Assembly: GCA_038209145.1 (NCBI GenBank)
Contig: JBBQXZ010000097.1
Location: 1 to 16,393 of the forward strand
Length of the DNA: 16,393 nucleotides
Direction: 5' to 3'
DNA from: Lunatibacter sp038209145
GTDB taxonomy: Bacteria; Bacteroidota; Bacteroidia; Cytophagales; Cyclobacteriaceae
A program made the position numbers and the translations under genes. Of the stretch, positions 6,609 to 13,623 are shown in pieces. The notes beneath the pieces were generated by a model that was given only the letters and a program-made list of their open reading frames with translations, was not told the origin of the DNA and did not search any database. The first letter of the stretch is position 1. Every line of letters starts with the position of its first letter.

Positions 6609-7001
6609 CTTTTCCAAATAGATTTAATTGCCCTTTAGATCGGAAATTTGAACAGTCATATGCCGGCATTACTCGTCCACTTAAATATTTTTTCTCAACC
6701 ACAGGGAAAACTTGCCGGACCGCCTCCGCAATAGGGCCATCCCCTTTAATACGTCTCCCCCATTCCGTATCATTTTCTTGTCCCACTTGCCTTGCAACTA
6801 TGTGATTCACGACTTTCAACTCCCTGTCCGGAAAGTGTGTTTGCAGCCAATTGCGGAAAATTTACTTCACCTGACCGTTTAGCCGTACGATGGTGTAGCC
6901 CGCTTTCCGTACTCTCCTTATAGCCGCATTATTGACGTGATGGCCTCCGAACTGATACCGGGAATAATTGGGGCAATCATCAGGCCAGACTGAATACCTG
7001 C
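6601..7001 (-). pseudogene. Decayed radical-SAM gene of the PA0069/Rv2578c family (C-terminal remnant)
   Basis: Read on the minus strand, one frame from 7001 to 6921 gives AGIQSGLMIAPIIPGISSEA and then ends at TAA 6920-6918. A second frame gives RRVRKAGYTIVRLNGQVK and stops at TAA 6864-6862. The same frame then continues as IFRNWLQTHFPDRELKVVNH and on to a GQLNLFGKDG tail, ending at 6601. Joined together, these match the end of the SplB-like PA0069/Rv2578c radical-SAM proteins, including the (A/S)GIPxGxMxAPxIPG block, the WLxxHFPDR block and the GQLxLF tail. The gene has thus lost its N-terminus with the iron-sulfur CxxxCxxC motif and carries one frameshift and one nonsense codon. A frame for the final 72 codons remains open but starts mid-domain and is unlikely to make a useful protein. 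Confidence 0.8.
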
Positions 7002-7074
7002 CACTTAATAAGTCTTCATCCAATAATACAAGTTAATAAAAATGGATCGAAATTCCTCGACATCTATTAATAAA

Positions 7075-7620
7075 TCAGGGCCGGCAAATCATGATTAGCG
7101 TTGGGGGAAAATTCTTAAGGGTAAAGGTAGTTTTGATGTGCTTGAAAAATGGCGCATACTGGAATTTCAGCAAATAGGAATAGCAGATTTGAATCAGCAA
7201 TCCTTTAGGATGAAGGGATTGACTGCTTTTCCGGTAGATTTCATTTCGGGCCTCTTTGGGAATTAGGCTCAGGGGAAGGGAAGATAAAATCAAGTCTGCA
7301 TGCCTGCCCTGGAGATATTTATCCAAATGTTCGGCGGAATCACAAATAATTTTTACGTTTTCTTGTGGGAATTCTATCTCCAGGTTGTCACAAAATGCCC
7401 TACTTATCTCAAATACCAATAATTCAGCACCCTTGTCCATTCGCTCAACGATACCTCTGGTTATACTGCCATCACCTCCGCCCAATTCAACCAAAATTTT
7501 GGCTTCCTTAAAATCAGCAAAGGATAACATTTTATTAACCAGCGATCTGGAACTAAAAGTAATTGCCCCTGTAGTTTTGATATTTACAAATAACTCCTTG
7601 AAGAGTGATCCTTTGCCCAT
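7075..7620 (-). CDS. Small class I SAM-dependent methyltransferase (phospholipid N-methyltransferase-like)
   Basis: A 181-residue protein from ATG 7620. I prefer this to the ATG at 7704, because a TAnnTTTG element (TATATTTG, 7648-7641) lies between the two and the family usually begins close to the FKELFVNIKTTGAI stretch. SAM-binding motif I is VELGGGDGSITRGI at about residues 44-57; the usual form is ELGPGTG, so the central Pro-Gly-Thr is altered. The acidic end of strand 2 is seen in LLVFEISRAFCDNL. A later block, ADLILSSLPLSLIP, holds the motif IV position; related proteins have S-S-L-P-L there as well. Related small proteins are annotated as phospholipid N-methyltransferases or rRNA-adenine-methyltransferase-like, and the substrate is not clear. 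It lies upstream of the radical-SAM remnant on the same strand, with 74 bp between. Confidence 0.8.
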   Translation of the reverse strand: MGKGSLFKELFVNIKTTGAITFSSRSLVNKMLSFADFKEAKILVELGGGDGSITRGIVERMDKGAELLVFEISRAFCDNLEIEFPQENVKIICDSAEHLDKYLQGRHADLILSSLPLSLIPKEARNEIYRKSSQSLHPKGLLIQICYSYLLKFQYAPFFKHIKTTFTLKNFPPTLIMICRP

Positions 7621-7762
7621 CTGTTTTATAAAATTTCCTGCAAATATAAATATTTTTTTATAAAAACTCGGAAACCAAATTTTTGAATCAATTAAACGAC
7701 CCATCCCGATGTTTTTCGAAAGTAAGCCTTATAAACTTATCTACATTGCATGGGGTTTGTTA

Positions 7763-7815
7763 TTCATACATCCATGTAGTTAATTTGCCATTCTTACATC
7801 GGGTCGTGTAGTTAA
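7763..7815. repeat. Imperfect direct repeat upstream of the amidohydrolase cluster
   Basis: TTC(A/T)TACATC followed by TGTAGTTAA occurs twice, at 7763-7783 and at 7791-7815, with four extra bases between the two halves in the second copy. The TGTAGTTAA cores start 32 bp apart, close to three turns of the helix. The repeat lies in the 258-bp gap between the divergent methyltransferase and the first amidohydrolase. It could be a pair of regulator-binding sites; no regulator is known. Confidence 0.35.
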
Positions 7816-7878
7816 AATTTTTTTGCTTTTAATTATTCTCATATTGACTCTGTTTTGAGGTAAATTTCAACTTAAGTC

Positions 7879-9546
7879 ATGATCAATTACTTCCTTCACT
7901 TTAAAATTTCTCTTTTACTTTGCTTCATGCTAGGAAGGATGGGATTCGCTCAGAGTGATCCTACCGGACAAAAAAGGATTACAAGCACTTATTTAATAAC
8001 CCGTGTTACAATTATCCCTACTCCGGGAAAAATATTGCCCAATCAGGATATATTAATCAGGAATGGGCAGATTGTCTCCTTTGGAAGTAACCTCCCAAGA
8101 CCTGCTGAGGCCCTCCAAATACCCGGGGATTCCCTATTCGCCTATCCGGGATTTATTGACATGGCCAACAAATCAGGCGTCAGTGCGCCATCGATACCGG
8201 AAAAACCGGCAGACTTTGACCCCTCCAATCCACCGGATGTACAAGCCGGCATTCATCCGGATGTCGATGTATTGGAGCATTATGACCCCTCACATAGTCA
8301 AATTGCAGACTGGAGAAAAAACGGTTTCACTATAGCCCATAAGGTGCCTTTGGGACAGGGTATGCTGCCAGGAACTACCGGTTTGGTGGTATATGGCCCC
8401 CCAAAATCCAACATTATTATCAGGTCTGACGTGGCACGATATGCCAAATTCAGTACTGTTGGGGGCATGTATCCTGCAACCGTTTTGGGTGTCATGGCCA
8501 AATACAGAGCGCTTTTTGAAAACGCCCGGTTACTATCCCGACACCAAGTTATTTTTGCTTCAAATCAACGGGTCAAAATTCCCGATACCAATCCGGTATT
8601 GCAATCCCTAATTCTGGTTCTCGAAAAAAACAAGCCACTTTTTTTTGAGACCAACAGCGAGCTAGATGTTAGGAGAGCGCTCAGCATTCAACGTGAACAG
8701 GATATTTCCGTTATGATATCTGGAATTGCGGAGGGTACCCACATGATACCCGTCATCAAAAAATCAGGCGTGGGTGTGGCTTTATCGATAAACCTTCCTG
8801 AGGAAAATAAACAGGAGTTTTCCGCTGAGATTCAGAACTCCGAAAGGGAGGAACAATTAAAAAAAATTAATGCCGCTTACATCAAAAGATTGTCAGCAGC
8901 GGGAGAATATGAAAAAGCAGGTATTCCATTTGCCTTCACGACGAAGCATTTAGATAAAGACAAGCTATTTGACAACCTCCGTTTGATGATCAAACACGGA
9001 TTGTCCAAAGAGGCTGCTTTAGCCGCATTAACTACCAATCCGGCGAAAATTTTGGGTATCGACAACATGACTGGAGATATCTCCCCCGGTAAAATGGCCA
9101 ATATATTGTTGACTACTGACACCTTGTTTTCCGCCGAATTCCAGATCCAATATGTCATCGCCAACGGATACCTTTTCGAATATCCATTAAAAGACAATTC
9201 CGAAAAAAACGGTAAAAATGGATCAGCTTATTGGGAATATGACACAAAAACTTCGGCGGGATCGGCCAGCGGCTTCTTTGAAATCAGCTACCAATCAGGC
9301 ACTGCCAAAGGGAGCATTACCTATGATGATCCTCAGGGAGAAGGGAAAATAACCTCTCCCATGAATGATTTGAAGGTATCTACAAAACGTATTACCTTTT
9401 CTTTTGTGGTGAAAACAGCCAAAGAAGACTTGACTGTTGCTATTGAGGGAGACGTTTCGGAAAATTTTTTAGTAGGTAAAATGTACATTGCGGATTATGA
9501 TAGCTTTCCCTTCACAGCCCAAAAAACTGACAAACCCAAACCATGA
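7879..9546 (+). CDS. Exported amidohydrolase-like protein lacking metal ligands (first of three)
   Basis: A 555-residue protein with a signal peptide (cleavage probably near FAQ-SDPTG, residue 25). It has the layout of the imidazolonepropionase-like amidohydrolases. The N-terminal beta part reads ILIRNGQIVSFGSNL, and the C-terminal beta part LTTNPAKILGIDNMTGDISPGKMANILL is clear. However, the site that normally reads D-A-H-x-H reads D-M-A-N-K (residues 94-98), so both first-shell histidines are lost. No His-x-His or Ser-His block is seen further on either. About 100 extra residues follow the usual end (from about 450), a probable beta-rich domain. It is therefore likely a non-catalytic partner. 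Its stop codon overlaps the next gene in ATGA. I recall single proteins of about 1000 residues in related genomes that join this unit to the next, which is a possible origin. Confidence 0.82.
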   Translation: MINYFLHFKISLLLCFMLGRMGFAQSDPTGQKRITSTYLITRVTIIPTPGKILPNQDILIRNGQIVSFGSNLPRPAEALQIPGDSLFAYPGFIDMANKSGVSAPSIPEKPADFDPSNPPDVQAGIHPDVDVLEHYDPSHSQIADWRKNGFTIAHKVPLGQGMLPGTTGLVVYGPPKSNIIIRSDVARYAKFSTVGGMYPATVLGVMAKYRALFENARLLSRHQVIFASNQRVKIPDTNPVLQSLILVLEKNKPLFFETNSELDVRRALSIQREQDISVMISGIAEGTHMIPVIKKSGVGVALSINLPEENKQEFSAEIQNSEREEQLKKINAAYIKRLSAAGEYEKAGIPFAFTTKHLDKDKLFDNLRLMIKHGLSKEAALAALTTNPAKILGIDNMTGDISPGKMANILLTTDTLFSAEFQIQYVIANGYLFEYPLKDNSEKNGKNGSAYWEYDTKTSAGSASGFFEISYQSGTAKGSITYDDPQGEGKITSPMNDLKVSTKRITFSFVVKTAKEDLTVAIEGDVSENFLVGKMYIADYDSFPFTAQKTDKPKP

Positions 9547-10925
9547 AGCATATCTTTAATTTACTTTGTCTTTTGCTTGCATCACCTTTTCTGGTAGTGG
9601 CCCAAAATGCTCCCAATCGGTTTGTGATTAAAAACGGTACGGTTTTGACCATCACCAACGGCACATTTCCCAAAACGGATGTGTGGGTAGAAAATGGAAA
9701 GATAAAACAAATTGGTCAGGATCTGAAAGTACCCGCCAATATCACCGTTGTGGATGCATCCGGCAAATACGTTATGCCGGGGATCATTGACGCCCATTCA
9801 CACATCGCCCTGGAAGCAATCAATGAGGCCACAAGTCCCATCACATCGGAAGTTTGGATGGGAGATGTCATCGATCCATTCGATATAGGCATCTATCGGG
9901 CACTAGCCGGAGGGGTCACGGTAACCCATGCCATGCATGGATCGGCAAATGCAATAGGTGGCCAAAACGTCACCCTGAAACTGCGTTACGGAAATACAGA
10001 CCCATTGGCACTTCGCATGCAGGAAGCCCCCCGAACGATAAAATTTGCCCTCGGTGAAAATCCAACCAGGGTCCATGGCCGGGGCAAAAACATACAACCC
10101 AGGTCACGCATGGGTGTGGAAGCTGTCATTCGAAACGGGTTCGAAGAGGCACTTCAGTATAAAAAGGTTTGGGAAGCGTACGAAACAGAACGAAAACAAA
10201 AAAACAGTACCGCCGTGCCTCCTGTTTACAGCCTTCGGCTGGAAACCATAAGTGATATTCTGGCAGGTGAAATTATCATCCACTGCCACTCCTACCGGGC
10301 AGACGAAATTTACATGCTTATCAAGGTTTGTAGGGAATATGGCATTGACAAAATTGTCTTTTCCCACGTCAATGAGGGGTTCAAAGTGGCTCCTGAACTG
10401 GCCGCCTACACCATGGGAGCTTCCATATTTTCCGACTGGTGGGCATACAAATTTGAGGTATACTATTCTACTGCCTATAATGCCGCTGTACTGACCAAAA
10501 ATGGCGTCTTGACCTCAATTAATTCGGATTCAGGCGAAGTCATCCGTCACCTATACCACGAGGCAGCCAAATCCCAGCGGTACGGGGGACTGTCCGATGA
10601 AGAGGCATTGGCCCTTATCACCATCAATCCGGCGAAACAACTGGGCATCGATGCTTTCGTAGGTTCCATCGAGGTAGGCAAACAGGCAGATTTGGTGATA
10701 TTCGATAGTCACCCCCTGTCCATTTATGCCATTCCACAAATGACATTTGTGGATGGAATCAAGTATTTCGACAGGCAAAGTGATGAATTGGACCAACGGT
10801 TGAAAATCAATCCTTCGGAACTGATCGAACCTATATTCCTCAAAGAATACGATCACAACTGTATGCAAAACGTTGATTTCTATTTTACCAATTTCGGTAG
10901 AAACTTATTTGAACACAGACACTAA
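9543..10925 (+). CDS. Exported metal-dependent amidohydrolase (imidazolonepropionase-like), catalytic member
   Basis: A 460-residue exported enzyme; its signal peptide ends at about VVA-QNAP (residue 20). It shows a full metal site for this superfamily. The pair His85 and His87 lies in MPGIIDAHSHIAL. Lys167 lies in TIKFALGENP, a place where a carboxylated lysine could bridge two metals. His247 and His249 lie in IIIHCHSYRADE, His275 in VFSHVNEG, and the acidic Asp328 in SINSDSGE. The C-terminal block LITINPAKQLGIDAFVGSIEVGKQADLVIF is typical. It should hydrolyse a cyclic amide, a dipeptide or a related C-N bond in the periplasm; the substrate cannot be read from sequence. It overlaps the preceding gene by four bases. 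It ends 55 bp before the third family member. It is the only one of the three with an intact active site. Confidence 0.9.
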   Translation: MKHIFNLLCLLLASPFLVVAQNAPNRFVIKNGTVLTITNGTFPKTDVWVENGKIKQIGQDLKVPANITVVDASGKYVMPGIIDAHSHIALEAINEATSPITSEVWMGDVIDPFDIGIYRALAGGVTVTHAMHGSANAIGGQNVTLKLRYGNTDPLALRMQEAPRTIKFALGENPTRVHGRGKNIQPRSRMGVEAVIRNGFEEALQYKKVWEAYETERKQKNSTAVPPVYSLRLETISDILAGEIIIHCHSYRADEIYMLIKVCREYGIDKIVFSHVNEGFKVAPELAAYTMGASIFSDWWAYKFEVYYSTAYNAAVLTKNGVLTSINSDSGEVIRHLYHEAAKSQRYGGLSDEEALALITINPAKQLGIDAFVGSIEVGKQADLVIFDSHPLSIYAIPQMTFVDGIKYFDRQSDELDQRLKINPSELIEPIFLKEYDHNCMQNVDFYFTNFGRNLFEHRH

Positions 10926-10980
10926 CCATTCTCCCTTCATGCCCAATGGGTGGGCAGAGATGAACGGAAAACCAAGCGAC

Positions 10981-12276
10981 ATGAATGCTTTTAAATACAT
11001 ATTACTTGTTTTTTTTCTTGGCCTTGGCATTTTTTGTCAGGCCCAAGAAGATGGGGAAATACTTAAACCACAAAAAGGGATATTCTTGCTCCAGAATGCG
11101 ACTTTGGTAACTGTTACCAAGGGGATTTTGGAAAATTCAGACCTCCTTATCGCTGATGGCCTGATCCAGAAAATTGGTAAAAACTTATCCTTTCCGGATG
11201 CACAACTGATTGATTGCACGGGTAAGTTTATATACCCGGGCATGATAGATTCAGGCAATAGGTTGGGATTGGTAGAGGTAAACTCGTTGTCCGAGACGCA
11301 GGATTTTATGGAAATAGGAAATGTCACGCCGAATATGCAGGCATTAACTGCCGTAAATCCAAATGCCGTAGCCATTGCGGTGACTCGGGTCAATGGGGTG
11401 ACAAGTAGCATCGCCCTGCCTTCGGGAGGGTTGTTTCCCGGTACCGCAGCGCTCAACCACTTGAATGGATATACACCTGATCAAATGTACGGCGGGTTTA
11501 AGGGGGTTATATTGAATTTCCCCAGTAGCGCAAGGACGAGCACTTACGATACCCGAAGTGAAGAGGATGTCCAGAAAGAATCGGAGGAGGCACAGAAAAA
11601 GCTGGATGATATATGGGAAAAGGCCGTATCCTACCACCGCCTCAAGTCAGCCGGAGCAATGCTGGACTATTATCCCGAGATGGAGCATTTGTCCAAGGTA
11701 ATTGCAGGCGAAATCTCCCTGATGATTGAAGCCAATGCAGCTGTGGACATTCGGCGGGCAATCAAATGGGTAAAAGACAATAAAGTAACAGCCATACTTA
11801 CTGGTGTATCTGAGGGATGGAGAATAGCAGAAGAAATCGCCTCCTCCGGATTATCCGTGATTGCAGGTCCCGTGTTAACCATACCTTCGAGACAATCTGA
11901 CAGATACGATGCAGCCTATACCAATCCAGGTATATTAGCTAAAGCAGGGGTCAAGGTAGCCCTTCGTACCAACGATGCCGAAAACGTCCGAAACCTGCCC
12001 TTTCATGCCGGTTTTGCCGCAGCGTACGGTATGGGAAAAGAGGAAGCCTTAAAGGCTGTCACCATCCATGCAGCTGAAATTTTTGGGTTAGACCATCAGA
12101 TAGGTTCTTTGGAAGAAGGCAAAATGGGCAATCTTTTCATCACCGATGGAGATCCCTTTGAACCGCGTACTCAGATCAGCCATTTATTCATCCAGGGATA
12201 TAAAATACCGATGACCAACCGACAGATCAGGCTCTATCAGGAATTCAACGAAAGAAGCCCCGGGCTGGAGCAATAG
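10981..12276 (+). CDS. Exported amidohydrolase-like protein lacking metal ligands (third of three)
   Basis: A 431-residue protein from ATG 10981. An ATG at 10873 would add 36 residues that overlap the previous gene and do not look like a signal peptide, whereas from 10981 the first 22 residues (MNAFKYILLVFFLGLGIFCQ then AQ) form a good one. The family layout is retained, with LLIADGLIQKIGKNL near the start and ITDGDPFEPRTQISHLFIQGY near the end. The place where D-A-H-x-H should be reads D-S-G-N-R (residues 90-94), and the middle His-x-His block is replaced by IEAN. A charged segment with a coiled-coil look (EEDVQKESEEAQKKLDDIW) is inserted in the middle. It probably has no hydrolase activity of the usual kind and may be a scaffold or partner of the middle protein. 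Confidence 0.82.
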   Translation: MNAFKYILLVFFLGLGIFCQAQEDGEILKPQKGIFLLQNATLVTVTKGILENSDLLIADGLIQKIGKNLSFPDAQLIDCTGKFIYPGMIDSGNRLGLVEVNSLSETQDFMEIGNVTPNMQALTAVNPNAVAIAVTRVNGVTSSIALPSGGLFPGTAALNHLNGYTPDQMYGGFKGVILNFPSSARTSTYDTRSEEDVQKESEEAQKKLDDIWEKAVSYHRLKSAGAMLDYYPEMEHLSKVIAGEISLMIEANAAVDIRRAIKWVKDNKVTAILTGVSEGWRIAEEIASSGLSVIAGPVLTIPSRQSDRYDAAYTNPGILAKAGVKVALRTNDAENVRNLPFHAGFAAAYGMGKEEALKAVTIHAAEIFGLDHQIGSLEEGKMGNLFITDGDPFEPRTQISHLFIQGYKIPMTNRQIRLYQEFNERSPGLEQ

Positions 12277-12322
12277 CCAGATAGCTTTTCAGGTGAAACC
12301 TAGACAGGGTTTGGGCAATCAT

Positions 12323-12353
12323 ATTGCCTTATCGACAAAGGAATGTATATTTG
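12323..12353 (+). promoter_or_regulatory. Bacteroidota-type promoter upstream of the NlpC/P60 gene
   Basis: ATTG (12323-12326) and TATATTTG (12346-12353) are separated by 19 bases, matching the TTTG / TAnnTTTG consensus. Transcription would start near 12360, leaving a leader of about 85 bases before the ATG at 12445. This suggests that the peptidase, the M28 enzyme and the transporter can be expressed apart from the amidohydrolase genes. Confidence 0.5.
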
Positions 12354-12357
12354 TTAC

Positions 12358-12396
12358 CTGACTGGAAAAGAACTTCACTAATTTTTTTCCAGTTAG
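12358..12396 (+). promoter_or_regulatory. Leader hairpin of the NlpC/P60 transcript
   Basis: CTGACTGGAAAA-like arm (CTGACTGGAAAA, 12358-12369) faces TTTTCCAGTTAG (12385-12396) around a 15-base loop. Eleven Watson-Crick pairs and one G-T wobble are possible. The left arm begins about five bases after the TATATTTG element, so the hairpin would form the very 5' end of the mRNA. It could stabilise the message. The same inverted repeat in DNA could also be an operator, or a terminator for the amidohydrolase genes, since a run of T is embedded in the right arm. Confidence 0.45.
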
Positions 12397-12444
12397 ATCT
12401 ACCCAAAGCACCTCCAGAAGACATATTTCGTTACTTCCATCCTT

Positions 12445-13485
12445 ATGATAAAAAAGCTTTCTCCTATCCTATTTATTTGGGTAATGGTTCTTTTCTTTGG
12501 CTGCAAAGGTGAATCTGCCAATGACGCCGTTCGAGATCTCATCGGTAAACTAAAAACCTCGCATGCCCCGGACAAAAGAGTTGCCCTTTGGGAAATTCAG
12601 TGGGAAGATGGCGTTTTAAGCGGTGAAACAAACCTTCCTGAAGCCCATGAGGAACTGAGAAAAACACTAACCAATCAGGGAATTGCCTTTTTGGACAGTA
12701 TTCAGCTATTGCCAGCGGCTGAATTGGCAGGAAGCACACAAGCACTTGTCACCCTGTCTGTAGCCAATATCCGGTCAGAACCCAAGCATTCCGCCGAATT
12801 GGCCACCCAGGCCTTGATGGGTACCCCGCTAAACGTGCTGAAAAAAGAAGGAAGTTGGTACCTTGTCCAGACACCTGAAGGCTACATCTCCTGGGTAGAT
12901 GCCGCTGGAATTGCCCTTAAAGATGAACGCACAATGCGGGAATGGACGGCTGCCGAAAAATTGGTCAGTACGGAAATGATCGGTGCCATCTACGAGCATC
13001 CCGATTCCATCCAGATTGTCAGTGACCTTACGGCAGGAAACATAATGGTCAAATATAAAGAGACTGCTTCCCATTTTGGCGTGTTGCTTCCTGATGGCCG
13101 CAAAGGATATGTTCCTAAAAATGAAGTTCTCCCCTTCGAAGATTGGTTGGCCAGTAGGGAACTCTCTGATGACAACCTGATCCGTACTGCCAAAAACATG
13201 ATGGGTGTCCCTTATCTTTGGGGTGGAACATCGCCCAAAGGTGTGGATTGTAGTGGATTCACCAAAACAATTTATTTTCTCAACGGCATGATCATACCCC
13301 GCGATGCTTCTCAACAGGTGCATGAGGGAGATGAAGTTGATGTCTCAAAAAACTGGGACAATTTGGAGGTAGGCGACTTGCTCTTTTTTGGCGTGCCATC
13401 CGTAGATGGCAAACCCGAACGGGTCGTTCATGTGGGCATGTGGATAGGAAACAATTCTTTTATCCATTCCCGGGGCAGGGTATGA
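12445..13485 (+). CDS. NlpC/P60 (C40) lipoprotein peptidase with SH3 domains, truncated by an in-frame TGA
   Basis: Signal peptide with lipobox LFFGC, so the mature protein would be lipid-anchored at Cys20. Bacterial SH3-like domains cover about residues 97-157 and 170-228. The NlpC/P60 domain follows, with catalytic Cys269 (VDCSGF), His329 (VVHVGMWI) and His341 (FIHSRGRV). This is the layout of YkfC-type endopeptidases, which cut gamma-D-Glu-diamino acid bonds in peptidoglycan peptides. The frame stops at TGA 13483-13485, right after GRV. The same frame then stays open for 41 more codons, to TAA 13609-13611, reading ISSFDPADENYDAYELDRYL and on. This resembles the normal tail of the family, where an Arg codon would be expected (CGA or AGA to TGA is one change). 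The catalytic residues are all present, but a terminal strand and helix are lost. Confidence 0.85.
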   Translation: MIKKLSPILFIWVMVLFFGCKGESANDAVRDLIGKLKTSHAPDKRVALWEIQWEDGVLSGETNLPEAHEELRKTLTNQGIAFLDSIQLLPAAELAGSTQALVTLSVANIRSEPKHSAELATQALMGTPLNVLKKEGSWYLVQTPEGYISWVDAAGIALKDERTMREWTAAEKLVSTEMIGAIYEHPDSIQIVSDLTAGNIMVKYKETASHFGVLLPDGRKGYVPKNEVLPFEDWLASRELSDDNLIRTAKNMMGVPYLWGGTSPKGVDCSGFTKTIYFLNGMIIPRDASQQVHEGDEVDVSKNWDNLEVGDLLFFGVPSVDGKPERVVHVGMWIGNNSFIHSRGRV

Positions 13486-13611
13486 ATCAGCAGCTTTGAT
13501 CCGGCGGATGAAAATTACGATGCCTATGAACTGGACCGCTATCTCCGGACCAAGCGTGTCAGAAACCAACAAACAGCCCACCTTTGGAGCGTAGACCGAC
13601 TTATCCAATAA
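13486..13611 (+). pseudogene. Separated C-terminal tail of the NlpC/P60 gene
   Basis: Forty-one in-frame codons and a TAA follow the TGA at 13483-13485. The tail reads ISSFDPADENYDAYELDRYL followed by RTKRVRNQQTAHLW. Comparable C40 peptidases continue after HSRGRV with a similar D-P-x-x-x-x-Y-D block and an arginine-rich end. The tail has no start codon or ribosome-binding site of its own. It becomes part of the protein only if the TGA is read through or is a sequencing error. Confidence 0.7.
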
Positions 13612-13623
13612 TTGTCTTGATAT

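Noticed and set aside
7621..7704. Twenty-eight extra N-terminal residues for the methyltransferase from ATG 7704
   Set aside because: A TAnnTTTG element lies inside it, the DNA is very AT-rich and the conserved part begins after ATG 7620.
10873..10980. Upstream start of the third amidohydrolase-like gene overlapping the second
   Set aside because: The added residues are not signal-peptide-like, whereas ATG 10981 begins a good signal peptide.
12829..13323. Minus-strand frame of 164 codons
   Set aside because: It is antisense to the SH3 and NlpC/P60 region and shows no recognisable motif.
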